Below are positions 11,738-24,087 of a DNA stretch of 64,000 nt, in pieces. The notes beneath the pieces are model-generated. The model ran no database searches and was not told the DNA's origin. It saw only the letters and a list, made by a program, of their open reading frames with translations. This stretch comes from Rhabditoides inermis (taxonomy: Eukaryota; Nematoda; Chromadorea; Rhabditida; Rhabditidae), in the NCBI GenBank assembly GCA_963966185.1, contig CAWZYM010000346.1, positions 437,001-501,000 of the forward strand. The letters are read 5' to 3'. Made by a program: the position numbers and the translations under genes. Numbering within the stretch: position 1 is the stretch's first letter; the number at the start of each line of letters is the position of its first letter.

Positions 11738-13452
11738 AAAGATCTGAACATGATTCAGGAGAACCAGGATGAGAAAATGCGAAAGTTCGCTGAGCACGCA
11801 CGCGATCAAGGAAGACGAGAAGCACATTGAGCAAAAAGGGCTAGGCATGTGGATCAGAATGCCGGTTGCTTCATCGATTTGGTGTCGAATGACGAGGACA
11901 GCGGGGGAGTGAGAGGTGGATTCGGATCCGAAGGAAGAAAGGCCAGGTAGGGAACTGGATTTGGACGAGAAAGAGGTCAGCAAGCTGGTCTCGGCAAACA
12001 GGTGACGCAGAAGTACTTCGATGGACCCAAGACGAAGTGAAGGGAGGCCCTGCACGCTTCGTCGGAGAGGCCACTGGATGCGCCATGGAGCAAGGTGGGC
12101 GTGGGCGTGGCCGAGATAGGCGTGGCCGAGATTATCGTGGCCGAGGTGGACTTGGCCGAGGAGCAATGGAGGTGGACGAAGTTAGAGGAAGTGGCAAGGT
12201 GAAGGAAGAGTCTGGAGACGTGGATCCAGAAACCACGTCCTCCCGGAGTCGACTCGGCATTGACCATCTGGCCGGGCATTGTAGAGAGAAGTGAAGCGAG
12301 TGGCGGTAGCGCGCCGCCGCCGGCCTTGTGTGTGCGGCAACTCGGCGACAGGCGAGAGCGTGCGATGCGGCGATCAGGCAAATGCGAATAGAACCTAGTC
12401 GGTACGCATATGAGAGGAGAGACGGGCGATCGCACGCGTGCGGTCTGTGCGCTCTTTAAACCACCATTACCAAGTAGAGTTATGCAAAGAATAGTGTATA
12501 GTATATCAGAATGTATAGTGTTGCTGCATGACTTGCATGAGCTACTAGATGCTTTTCAACTTTATCATGAGGTTCTACGGAACTAATTATCATAGGTTTT
12601 GTTGTGCTCGCGGAGTGTACACGGAGAAGTACAACATAATGAAAAGAGAGTGTGAGAAGCTGTCAACATTGAAATACCCCCGCCGACCGCCAGGAAAATC
12701 GGTCCCTCTTTTTCATTCAACGAAAACAGTTTGAGAATCGCGAGGTTCTAACTAGCTACTTTGACAACACGTTTTATTTTTATCGCCTCTGCAAGGGCAG
12801 TAGATGATAACATAATCACTTGTTCGTATCAGTAAACAGAAACCCCATAACCGCATTCTCTTCTACTTAGTCATGTTCACCTTACCTTGATAAGTCTTAC
12901 CAACTATTACATGTAAAATCAGTGTTGTAGAGTAATTCTCTAGTCATAAGTAGAATCCTCGTGCATACGAACGTAATAAACCTTCTGTATGATATGTTAT
13001 TTCAAACAAATTACGTTTTTTTATATTTATTTTTGAGGTATATAGAAAAAGTGGGCGCATTAAGTGTGTGTGTGTGTATGTATGTGTATGTGAATATAAT
13101 GAACCCTATGACCCTTTTTGCAAGAGCGATACATGTGTGCTACAGTATCATAAGATACTAAATGCTCTGAGTTCTGATCATTTGCTTGTCAACTAATATC
13201 AACATTTTCATCAACATCGGTGTTTAAGTCAAAACACTGTATTGTAAATATGTAGTTTTATTTTTAGTAAATATGTAGTGGTTTTATGTTCTCAAAGAAG
13301 AGTGTGACCGATAAGAAGTTTATGTAGCGTTTGGTATCGCCTACTCGAAATAAACTTGTTATAGTGACAGCGGCAGCATGTTCAACCTTCAATACTATTA
13401 CCTCGTATTCCTATTACATATACACGACATGAGGTGAAATTTATTGAATGAG
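11738..13452 (+). repeat. Upstream part of segmental duplication, copy B
   Basis: Near-identical to 1256-2970 (offset 10482). The left arm of the 163-bp inverted repeat is absent here, which places the duplication boundary at 1256/11738. Confidence 0.85.
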
Positions 13453-14699
13453 ATGCTTACAGTCCATTTTTCAGTTGTGCGAGTGAGTTTAGCGATTCTG
13501 TTCTCAGCTGGAAAGTGAGTTGAAACATGACTTCATGTTTAGAAATTCCCAGATTACGAAATCGTCATCAGCCATACCATCAGAAGATCCGAACATCGTT
13601 TGCGAGGGAGATAAAGTGGAAGTATCTTGCTCCTGGAATAAAAATAACTGGTAAACTACATTTGAGTTTAAAACGCGGATAGTAGTTTTCCAGCTCTGTT
13701 GCTCCTATTCTCTTATTCAGAGCTAATCCTACCGAAATTACATTCACTCGAACGATGGTCGATAATTATCTCATTGAGTAAGTGAAAAAAAACACCGAAT
13801 TGAAATATATTTTATATTTGAAGGAATGCGACATCGCACGATTCTGGCGAATATGTCTGCTATTACGATTATGATTGTGGCACAGAGTGGTCTTCAAAGC
13901 TGAGCTTAGATTTCATGACTGTTTTGCATGTCATACCACCACGCTACACGAATCCAACTAATATTGAGGTGAGTGCTGATTCCCATGATGATTAAATAAA
14001 CTCTTTTTTTAAGTCAACGTCTGATGGTAAATTCAAACTTACATGTCCACTCGAAGGGATTCCGGAACCGGAGTATCATTGGTGATATTTGCTGACAACT
14101 AAATCATACAACTTGATCATACAACTTGGTGTAACAAATATGTAGAAACCTAAATTTCACCCAGTGACACAACGCAATCGTTTTTTCAAGGTATTTTGGA
14201 ACGAAAGGATCGTCTCCTAATTACATTTTATCTGGCGAAAACAATAAAGTACGTTTGTTAAAAATCGAAAAGTGTACAATGTTTGTCGTAGGCTATACAA
14301 ATCAACAAAACTCTGTATACTGAACACATATTTGCATGCAAAGCTAGAAATCGCGGAGGTGCGAAGACGTATAGAATGGCTTCACAGGACGATGAAATAA
14401 AAGAGGAACAGGTTTGTCAGCTAAAATTGATAATTGAACTGTAAACTGAAAAGAACTTTCAGGCTGACATTAGAGAGGGCGCGCAGCGCCCTCTCTCTTG
14501 GGTTAAAATAAGGCTCGCGCCAGAATTTTCAAGTAGCGATATCCAAAGGACATGTTAGCAACAATGTGAAGTCTTCCAATTTATGTTAGTTAGATTCGCA
14601 CGGTTCCATAGGGCAGATCACTAATTGACGGCATCTTTGTATCTTTTCTCCGAAAGAAGTTATGAGCGATCTCGCACTCGCACTAGGCGAAAGGCCAGC

Positions 14700-14726
14700 G
14701 TGTGGGTGGGTGGGTGGGTGGGTGTC
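14700..14726 (+). repeat. GGGT repeat (possible G-quadruplex)
   Basis: GTGTGGGTGGGTGGGTGGGT and one more GGGTG: five G3 runs with one-base loops inside the Helitron-like element. Confidence 0.8.
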
Positions 14727-14848
14727 GTTTCCAGTCACGCTAGCTGATAGCTAGCCCTCTGCTGGCGGGCGAGCGCGAGAGCACGCGAGAGAGCACGCTG
14801 TTTGGAGAGAGACAGATGTACTTTGGTGGCTGCGATCAGTAGGAATTT

Positions 14849-16885
14849 AGTAAGGGGAGAGAGAAAGAGAGAACGAGAGAACGAGAGAACGAGAGAACGA
14901 GAGAACGAGAGAACGATATAACGAGAGAAAAGGAGAAAAAGAGAGGAGGGAAGGAGGGAAGGAGAGACGGAGAGAACGAGAGAAGGATAGAAAGAGAGAA
15001 CGAGAGAACCAGAGAACCAGAGAAAGAGAGAAAGATATAAAAAGAGAACGAGAGAGCTAGAGAACGAGAGAGCTAGAGAACGAGAGAAAGAGAGAAAGGG
15101 AGAAGGAGGGAAGGAGGGATGGAGAGAAGAAGAGAAGGATAGAAAGAGAGAACGAGAGAACTAGAGAACGAAAGAAAGAGAGAAAGAGAGAAAGAGATAA
15201 AGAGAGAACGAGAGAAAGCGAGAACGATATAACGAGAGAATTAGAGAACGAGAGAAAGAGAGAATGGGAGGAGGAGGGAAGGAGGGAAGGAGAGAAAGAG
15301 AGAAAGAGAGAACGAGAAAACGAGAAAACGAGAGAAAGAGAGAACGATATAACGAGAGAGCTAGAGAACGAGAGAAAGAGAGAAAGGGAGAAGGAGGGAA
15401 GGAGGGATGGAGAGAAGAAGAGAAGGAGAGAAGGGGAGAACTAGAGAAAAAAGAGAAAGAGAGAAAGAGAGAAAGAGAGAAAGAGAGAAAGAGAGAAAGA
15501 GAGAAAGAGATAAAGAGAGAAAGAGAGAAAGAGAGAAAGAGAGAAAGAGATAATGAGAGAACGAGAGAAAGAGAAACCGATAGAAAGAGAAAACGAGTGA
15601 AAGAGAGAACGATATAACGAGAGAACTAGAGAACGAGAGAAAGAGAGAAAGTGAGAAGGCGGGAAGGAGGGAAGGAAAGAAGGAGAGAACGAGACAACGA
15701 GAGAACGAGACAACGAGACAACGAGACAACGAGAGAACGAGAGAACGAGAAAACGAGAGCACGAGAGAACGAGAGAAAGAGAGAACGATATAACGATATA
15801 ACGAGAGAAATAGAGAACGAGAGAAAGAGAGAAAGAGAGAAGGAGAGAAGGAGGGAAGAAGAGAAGGAGAGACGGAGAGAACGAGAGAACGAGAGAACGA
15901 GAGAACGAGAGAAGGATAGAAAGAGAGAACGAGATAAAGAGAGAACGAGAGAACGAGAGAACGAGATAACGAGAGAAAGAGAGAACAAGAGAAAGAGAGA
16001 ACGAAAGAAAGAGAGAACGATATAACTAGAGAACGAGAGAACGAGAGAAAGAGAGAAGGAGGGTGGTAGGAGGGAAGGAGGGAAGAAGAGAAGGAGAGTC
16101 GGAGAGACGGAGAAAACGAGAGAACGAGAGAACGAGAAACGAGAGAACGAGAGAACGAGAGAACGAGAGAAAGAGAGAAAGAGAGAACGAGAGAACGAGA
16201 GAACGAGAGAAAGAGAGAACTGGAGAACTAGAGAAAAAGAGAAAGGGAGAAGGAGGGAAGGAGGGAAGGAGAGAAGAAGAGAAGGAGACACGCGAGAACG
16301 AGAGAACGAGAGAACGAGAGAACGAGAGAACGAGAGAACGAGAGAACGAGAGAACGAGAGAAAGAGAAAACGAAATAACGAGAGAACTAGATAACGAGAG
16401 AACGAGAGAACGAGAGAAAGAGAGAAAGGGAGAAGGGGGGAAGGAGGGAAGGAGAGAAGGAGAGAAGGAGAGACGGAGAGAACGAGAGAACGAGAGAACG
16501 AGAGAACGAGAGAAAGAGAGAACGAGAGAAAGAGAGAAAAGAGAGAAAAGAGAGAACGAGAGAAAGAGAGAAAAGAGAGAAAGGGAGAAAGAGAGAACGA
16601 GAGAACGAGAGAACGAGAGAACTAGAGAACGATAGAAAGAGAGAAAGGGATAACGAGAGAACGAGAGAAAGAGAGAACGAGAGAAAGAGAGAACGAGAGA
16701 AAGAGAGAAGGAAAGAAGGAGGGAAGGAAGGAAGGAGGGAAGGAGAGGAGGAGAGGAGGAGAGAAGGGGAGAAGGAGAGAAGGAGGGAAGGAATGGGAGG
16801 AGAGAAGGAGGAAAGGAGAGGAGGAGAGAAGGAAAGAAGGAGAGAAGGAGGGAAGGAATGGAAGGAGAGAACGAGAGAACGAGAA
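14849..16885. repeat. 2-kb purine-rich satellite (GAGAGAAC/GAGAGAAA)n
   Basis: About 2 kb of degenerate octamer-like units GAGAGAAC, GAGAGAAA and GGAGGGAA, with almost no pyrimidine except scattered C and T on the + strand. Long low-complexity frames (Arg/Glu on +, Ser/Leu/Phe on -) are composition artefacts, not genes. Confidence 0.95.
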
Positions 16886-16992
16886 AATATCGAATAAATT
16901 TGAAATGAAATTGATGAAATAATGAGAGAAGAACATGTTACATGTATGAAGACGAGAGAGAAAATTTCTATGAAATTCAACAAAAGGACATA

Positions 16993-17483
16993 TATTATCT
17001 TTTAAAAGTACTTCCGTAAAAAGTGTTGTTTGTGTTAACCTGATTCAAGAAAAGCGCATGCATATATTATTAATTTTCGAAAAATCAAATCGTAAACACC
17101 TGAACATGAAAACTAACACAAACTTGCTCTTTCAAAACGTTGAATAATTTTTGAATAATTAATGTTGAATAATTCCATGTTTTATTTTTTTGACATTTTT
17201 ATACCTGAAACATTGAGTCAAACAACATCACGAATAACATTTTATTTTACTGATAAACCATAAATAATAAACCGCAAAAAACACTAAATAAACAAAACAA
17301 TCGTATTATTCTGAATGTTACGTGTAACTATTCTATATTCGTTTGAAAGAGCAAGTTTGTGTTAGTTTTCATGTTCAGGTGTTTACGATTTGATTTTTCG
17401 AAAATTAATAATATATGCATGCGCTTTTCTTGAATCAGGTTAACACAAACAACACTTTTTACGGAAGTACTTTTAAAAGATAA
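16993..17483. repeat. Long inverted repeat at the element's 5' end
   Basis: Positions 16993-17133 and 17347-17483 are near-perfect inverted complements (arms about 138 bp) with an AT-rich loop of about 210 bp. The same design recurs at 58227-58564 with different arm sequence beyond the first 40 bases. Confidence 0.85.
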
Positions 17484-18784
17484 TCACAATATGGTTGATT
17501 CCTTCACTTGTCTTCATTGCTGTGAGCTTGGCTGTGATAGGTATATTTGCCTATAGAAAATGGTACCATAATAACAGTTTTATGCGGAAACGGTGAAATT
17601 TTTAGTTTTAACCCCTTAACTGTTTGCAGTTTCAGATCAAACGCGAGATCATCTGTAACTTCCATCATTGTTCCGAAAATAACGTCGTATTCAGGTATAG
17701 ATTATAAGTTGTTTGTAAAATCGAAAAACGAGGAGTTTCAGAAACTATCCCGAACATTGATGTGGATAATGTTCTCTATCAAACAGCACAATCAAAATCG
17801 AGGATCTTCAAAAAGAGTGATTTCATGGATGTCAAACAGGTGATCGTAATACCCTAAATTTAATATAAATATATTATGAATATTAATAAACATGTTCACT
17901 TTTCAGCTAAGTTGTGGCAATTTCGGTTCAGTACGTCTCAAGCGTTTGCGTTTCGAAGACATGATCTGGATTGAAGTCGCGGTAAAGGTATCGATGTGCT
18001 GCCTTGTCTTTTTAAAATTCATACGGTGGCTATACTTTGACATTTCTTTTTGTTGTAGTTTTTTCCCTATTCAGCATAGGCTTCTGTTTACTCAAACTCA
18101 TCATTGTTTTTCGTTATACGTCGTATCCAATTGCATTTTTATATTGAAGGCAGTGAAAGATGCTCGAAATAAAGTACAGCGTCAAATGCTGGCACAAGAA
18201 AGATTATTGATGGAGAAGGTTGGACAACATCCAAATATTTTGTATCTAATTGGCGTTATTGAAGATAGGTTTGTTGTTTCCATTGATATGCGTATTGCAA
18301 AATAACATGATTCAAGAAATGAGCTTCAACTCGTCACAGAATTTTGTGAGCATGGATCACTAAAGGACTACATACAGAAAATGGCGGTTCGTTTTCAATA
18401 GGATTTGAATGATAGTTTTTTCAGCACGTTTTCACCACTGGACAACAGAGAAAAGCATTGCAAGATTATGTCTGCGAAGCAGACTTCAATCCAAGTTCAT
18501 CGTATTTATTGACCATTTCCGATCTTCTTCAATATTCATGGCAGATCGCAAATGGAATGGAGTTTCTCTCGACGATAGTGAGTCACATATCGTTGTATCT
18601 CGTCTACATGTACCTGGCCTACAGCTCAAATTACGGTGCTCTAACCGTTTTCTTTTCCTTTTCTTCACGTTTTAGCCGCAACACTCCGTTACCCTCTGTC
18701 ATGTCTCACAGTTTGTAGTAGTGGTTATAATAGTGTTTGTTGTTATTATCAAAACTGGTAACTGTTGATTCACATTCGATTTAG

Positions 18785-18895
<111 letters not shown>

Positions 18896-19504
18896 TAAGT
18901 ATATTCAATGGGTTACAGCTCATTTATATGGTTCAGACGTCAATCTCCGGACCTTCCTCTTCCTTTCAAGTGGATGGCTCTGGAACTATTCTTCGACGAT
19001 TCTGAGAATAAGTTCACTCAAGCGGTTAGCTCCATATCAGTCATTAATCATTACTATTTTCACACTTTTTAGTCCGATGTATGGTCCTTCGGAGTTGTTC
19101 TTTGGGAGTTGTTCTCGCTCGGTGCCAGTCCCTATCCTCACTTCACCGAAGTGAAACAACTTCGTGAATATCTCGATGAAGGTCGCAGACTCGAGAGACC
19201 TGTGTATGCCCCAGAGGAAATGTGCGTTGACTATTTGGATCCCTAAAAAGTATCTCACTCTCTTAGATACGAGCTTATGATGATGTGTTGGTCAGCGGAT
19301 CCTTCAAGCAGACCTGCGTTCCATGAATGTCGCGATGAGCTCAGACAGATACTGGAGAAAACGAATCCAGAAGTGAGGAGCATTGTTAGATTTGTGTATG
19401 ACCTATCATTCAGTTGTTCTCAACACTACATACCTCAACTGCTTCAGACGGAATCAGACATTCAGCGTCAGTATACGCGTGGATCAACAACACCACATTT
19501 TTGA

Positions 19505-19825
19505 AGTGAACAAAGTCAATTGACCAGGACGTTTCAATATCAAAACGATGAATGTATTTATTGTTTGTTTGTTAATAAACCTGAGTACAAGTTACATCGA
19601 TAGCATGATGCACGTCTGGGCCAGCCGCTACAATTTGTTTATGGTTTGACCAACTTCACGGTTTTACGCTAGGGAATAATCACCATTCGCTCATCTCATT
19701 TCAAATTCATCTCTCCCTAAATTTCAGGACCACGTGCAAATCACACGAAGTCAGCCCGATTCACATTTACATAGTTTCCATTTCCACTATCGATTCTTTT
19801 TGCCGTCATTTCTTCTGGTATCGGG
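19505..19825. other. RTK B 3' region
   Basis: Contains a likely poly(A) signal (TTAATAAACC near 19570) matching the end of the RTK B transcript, then no recognisable feature up to the next start codon. Confidence 0.5.
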
Positions 19826-22754
19826 ATGCGTGTGCGGTGGTTGTGTGCCCTGGTGAGTCAAACGACTGCTGGGTCCCGGCACGATTGTCTCTTCCCAGCT
19901 CGCCAACGCTGTACGACGCAACAGAGTCGTGCTCATCTTCCTCTTTCTACTCTTCATCAACGCTGCCCTATACATCTACAACAATCGTCAGGTTTGGCAA
20001 TAGAAAATTGATTAAATATGAATGATTTAACATATACTCATTTACAGGCTGTCTTGGGACCCAACATCGAGGACTTCGTAACGCCAACTACTTCCGAAAC
20101 AACACGCAGGTTAGACTCAGTCACATTTAACATGGATCCAATGCTTTTTCTAGTACTGTGAGAGTTGTGGCCAAATCCTGGCTACGATTTCAAGAAGGCA
20201 AACTGGACGGGTCTGATAGAGTTTCTTGGAAAAGAAGTGCGATGTGAGTGGATAGAGGATAGGAGTCTGTCGATTGATGACATGTGGAGAAAGTTTGTGG
20301 ATGTGGTTAAAGCGGGTATGCAGAAGTGGATACCGCTCAAAACATTCCGCAGGAGAAGAGGGTGCGAGTGGATGAGCGAGAATGTCAAGACTTTGCAGCG
20401 GCGGAAAGACGCACTGCACAAGTTGAGCAAGGAAAGGGGAGACAGCGAGGCAAAAGCTGCGTTTAGACATGCACGAAAAGAGCTGGCTAAAGAGACAGCC
20501 AACGAGAAGAAGAATTTCTTTGATAAGAAATTTGCCTCTGTAGAGAGTCCCACAGATTTCTGGAAGACGATTGAGTGTCTGACAGGGAAAACGAAGGGCA
20601 AGGAAATCCCCGATCTGATTGACTCAAATGGGAAGATGACTGTGTCAGATCAGCAGAAGGCAGACATGCTCATGGAGCAGTTTGTCAAAGTGGGAAACAC
20701 AATGGAAAGTGAGATGCCGGAGATTGCATCGGATGCGGAGAGAATCCCTCCCTGCTCGAGAGAGTTTGTGGAGAAGTACATACGAGAGGCATCCGAGCAG
20801 AAGGCGAGTGGAATAGATGGAATAACTGTGCGGTTGTTGAAGAGGTGTGTGAAACCATTGACTGCGCCAATCGTGGCTATGATCAATCGGTGTCTACACG
20901 AGGAGAAGTTCCCTCGGGGATGGAAGGAAGCGGTGATATCACCCATTCAGAAAGTAGAACACCCACAGCACCCAGTCGATTTCCGGCCGGTGTCACTGCT
21001 ACCTATTGTGAGCAAGATGGCAGAAGAGTACGTGTTTGGAATGATGGTTGGAGAGGTTGACCGGAAGCTGTCTCCGAATCAGTTTGGATTCCGGAAGGGA
21101 AGGAGCACTGTGGACGCGGTACTGAGTTTCCAGTATGGAATGAGCGAGTGCCTGCAGAGTTGTAAGAGGAAGGCTGCTCGGGCGGTTGCAGTGTTTTTCG
21201 ATATTTCGAAAGCTTTCGATACGATCCCTCTTGGACATTTGGTAAATGTTCTAAGACAAGAATTCAACCTTGCCGATTCGTACCTGAGATTGATAAAAGA
21301 TTATCTGTCTAACAGGAGGATGCGAGTGCGAGTGAACGGGACCCTGAGTGAAGAGAAGGAGGTTGTGAGTGGAGTGCCGCAGGGAAGTATCCTAGGACCA
21401 CTTCTATTCAATTGTTACGTGAATCGAGTGGGGTCGATACAATTGAATGAAGGGGCGCGCATTGTTCAATACGCCGACGATACGGTATATGTCTCTCGGT
21501 ATCTTACCGATGGAGACAAGGAGAATGCACAAGAAGATGTGGAGAAACTGAGTGGGCTCTTCTCAGAGATGGGAATGAAGCTGAATGCGGGAAAGTGCAA
21601 GGTGATTCGAATGGAGTGTATGAGAAGGAACCAGATTTTGAGGTGAATCTGCATATTGCTGGAACAGAGCTCGAGTGTACTAGCAAGTACAAATATCTCG
21701 GAGTGACAATTGATCCACTGATGAACTTCAGTGGTCACGTGGCTGAGAGGGTGACGAAGGCTCGCCAAGCTATTGGTGCTTTGGTGCGAACTATGAGGAA
21801 GTGGGCTCCTCGAAGCGCCTTCGAGAGAGTGTACAAGGCGTGTATTGAGCCAGGACTGCTATATGCGGCAGAAGGATGGTTTCCTGCAAACGAGACGGAC
21901 AGGGCAAGACTCGAAAGAGTAAATGTGCATGCAGCGAGGCTGGTGCAGAATGATTTCACGTCATCGGATAGCCGAGTGCTAGAGAAGGCTAAGTGGAACA
22001 CGGTGAAGAAGACCGTGAGCGAAAGAAGGAGGGTGCTCATGTGGAATTATGTGCACGGAGTGCGAGCCCCTCCAGATGGAATGCTGGTCCTGGTGTCGGA
22101 CAGTGGAGTGAGAAGAACAGCACGCGGTGGCCACTCACTGAGAGTGATGGAGCCTGTGGTGACAAGTGCGAGACTGCACGACTACCCGGTGAACGAGTTG
22201 AGAAGGCTTTGGAATGCCCTACCGGAGAAGGCTGTATTGGAGGAGACCAAACAGTCGTTCAAGCGTGCTGTCAAGAATCTGTGAATTGTGACCGTCGGAG
22301 ACGGTGTTTTATCTTACTAACAGTTGTGTTTATCGACTAGCGTGCTTATATAGCACGTCAGTTGAACTAATTTAGTTCTCACAGTCGTTATAATCCAAGG
22401 CTCTGTCTTGTTTTCGGCTGAGAACAATTGGTACGGCTATATCCTTGTTACTCTCTATGAGTAGTGAGATAAACGCAATACCAACAATAAAAAAAAATCC
22501 TATCGATTTGCCAACACGGATGCCTCTAACGCAACTATGGAAAGAGGAAGAAGACGGAGGACCCGTAGCCGCAAAATGATCAACCAGAATGGCCAAGTGA
22601 GTGGTTAAGATGCAAACTACTGTGTAACTGTGGGTTTTATTTCTCTATGTTTCAGACACAGGAAAGCGTGAAATTCAAGGAAGTGACTGCGCACCTCGGC
22701 AAGCGGGGGAATCGGGATTCGGAGGGAGAACCGGCGGGAAAGGTGCGCAGGTAG
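19826..22754 (+). CDS. Small single-pass membrane protein with a LINE in an intron
   Basis: Not a family I recognise. Exons 19826-19852, 19899-19991 and 20048-20109 join in phase: a short Arg-rich N-terminus, a membrane segment VVLIFLFLLFINAALYIY (signal-anchor type, N-terminus inside), then a Thr-rich stretch ending SETTR. The donor at 20110 opens an intron that now holds a 2-kb LINE. Downstream, 22514-22596 (NATMERGRRRRTRSRK) and 22656-22754 (TQESVKFKEVTAHLGKRG, stop 22752-22754) are joined by a clear 59-bp intron and probably belong to the same gene. The acceptor for the 22514 exon is not identifiable, since a dispersed repeat (also at 30342 and 61070) directly precedes it. The gene may therefore be broken. 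Function unknown. Confidence 0.5.
20155..22300 (+). mobile_element. 5'-truncated CR1/Jockey-like non-LTR retrotransposon
   Basis: The first frame (20165-21646) starts in the linker before the reverse transcriptase (DFKKANWTGLIEFLG) and includes RT motifs FDISKAFDT, GVPQGSILGPLLF and YADDTV. The frame shifts near 21610-21640, and the remaining RT thumb and C-terminal part continues in 21595-22284 (YLGVTIDPLMNFSGHV to the stop). The endonuclease half is missing, so this is a dead 5'-truncated copy. It lies in an intron of the surrounding small gene, same strand. The 3' end is not sharply marked. Confidence 0.9.
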
Positions 22755-23383
22755 ACGGACCACCCACGACGACTCAGACCACCTACCAAGGGTATTAGAA
22801 TTCTATTCATAATCGAATTGCGTTGTTCCCATCGATATACCAATACTTTCTTTTTATGCAATTTGTTGCTTTGGTTGAATTGGAAAAAAAAGTTGAATTA
22901 TATTTTTCTGTGTTCAGTTTTGTTGTGATGTATTGGTTCATTATGAAGGCATAAATTATTTTTAGCTTGGGTCAATTATTAGGTTGTTTAAGAAGTCCAC
23001 TAGCACCATTTTGTCGTAGTTGGAATCATGTTTTTCATTCTTCGTCTTGTTGTCGTCTCCGTTTTCCACGGAGAAGAAGTGGTTAACTTCTCTTCGTTGC
23101 CTAATGTGTCGGAAAACGTTTTCAGGCGCTTATTGTTTTCTCCATGGACGGTTTCGTATTCGGAAGAGCGTTCTTCTATGCGAATGACTGAATGGCGTGA
23201 TCGTCAAACGCTTGTTGTTTATTTGTCATGACCAAATAAAGAGATAAGCCACATCCAACATTAATAACAAGAAACAACAAACAAACACACAAACGAACAT
23301 TTTTCTGCGAATGGCATGGGTGACTACTCTGGGTGACTACTCTACTCGTCATGACCAACTAAGAAGATAAGCCAAATACATTA
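22755..23383. other. Non-coding stretch
   Basis: AT-rich, no supported exon. TTAGGTTGTTTAAGAAGTCC at about 22979 looks like a mariner-type end but no partner end was found. Confidence 0.4.
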
Positions 23384-23975
23384 TAGGGTGTCCCCCCGGT
23401 TCACGGTACTGCAGCCAACTCGCTGCATATTTTCTAGACATCATTTCATCGCATCTAGCCGCGCTTTCGGTCCACGCAAGACCATTCGACAGCGCGATTC
23501 GCGCGCTTGGCGGTCTGATTTTATGGAAATGAGGGTCATTTGAAAGTCAAATGAAGCAGAGTTCTCCAACTTCAATTGGAAATAACTCCGTTCAGAAATT
23601 TTGTAATTTTTTGAAACTTTCACAGGAGCTGCGTAGAAGGATTTGTGAGAATCGCTTGGAATTCGATTTTTGATAAAGTGAAAACTAAATTTTATATTCA
23701 TCGATAACCATCGATATCCAGGTATTCAATAGGTAAAATAGTAAATTGAAAATAACTTTCTTCAAAGTTGAGCTAGAGAGCTCAAATTTGAATATGATAT
23801 GGAGGAGGGGTATCCCGACAAACGCTTGGAATTCGATTTTTGAATTTGGCTCTGGATCCCGTTATAAGTGAGAAAAACCTTATAATGAGGCTGCTTCGCA
23901 TAATTTCTTCGTCATTTCTCGTTTGTCTGACCGACCACCGATAATTGCCGTACCGTGAAAATGGGGAATACCCTA
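23384..23975. mobile_element. MITE / non-autonomous DNA transposon with TA target
   Basis: The left end TAGGGTGTCCCCCCGGTTCA (CGGTACTGCAG follows) and the right end, whose complement is TAGGGTATTCCCCATTTTCA (CGGTACGGCAA follows), form terminal inverted repeats of about 30 bp. TA flanks both sides (23382-23383 and 23976-23977), as expected for Tc1/mariner-like TA insertion. The interior (592 bp overall) has no transposase frame. Confidence 0.75.
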
Positions 23976-24087
23976 TATATGATCACTATAAGATCACATC
24001 CAACACTAGTAACACAAACACACATACAAACATTTATGTATCTGTGAATAGCATGCGCGAAAGATCGGGCTCGAGGTTTTTAACGTA

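Larger units (their letters stand above)
14470..17483 (-). mobile_element. Helitron-like non-autonomous element, 3014 bp
   Basis: Comparison with the uninterrupted site in RTK A (GACA|TCACAAT at 3984-3994) fixes both ends to the base: an insertion of exactly 3014 bp between A and T with no target duplication. Read on -, it starts TTATCTTTTAAAAGTAC and ends with a 10-11 bp GC hairpin (AGAGAGGGCGC-TGC-GCGCCCTCTCT) and CTAA, the Helitron 3' hairpin plus CTRR arrangement. The start is not the canonical TC. Just inside the 5' end lie inverted repeats of about 138 bp (16993-17133 and 17347-17483). No Rep/helicase gene is present; the interior is mostly a purine-rich satellite. Two relatives with the same ends lie at 57832 and 8926. 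Confidence 0.8.

Noticed and set aside
15264..16983. Long open frames of 100-220 codons on both strands
   Set aside because: They lie entirely in the GAGAGAAC/GAGAGAAA satellite and are pure Arg/Glu/Lys or Ser/Leu/Phe repeats; composition alone keeps them open.
22979..23231. Mariner-type end TTAGGTTGTTTAAGAAGTCC with a following frame
   Set aside because: No second terminal repeat and the frame lacks transposase motifs; similarity rests on about 12 bases.
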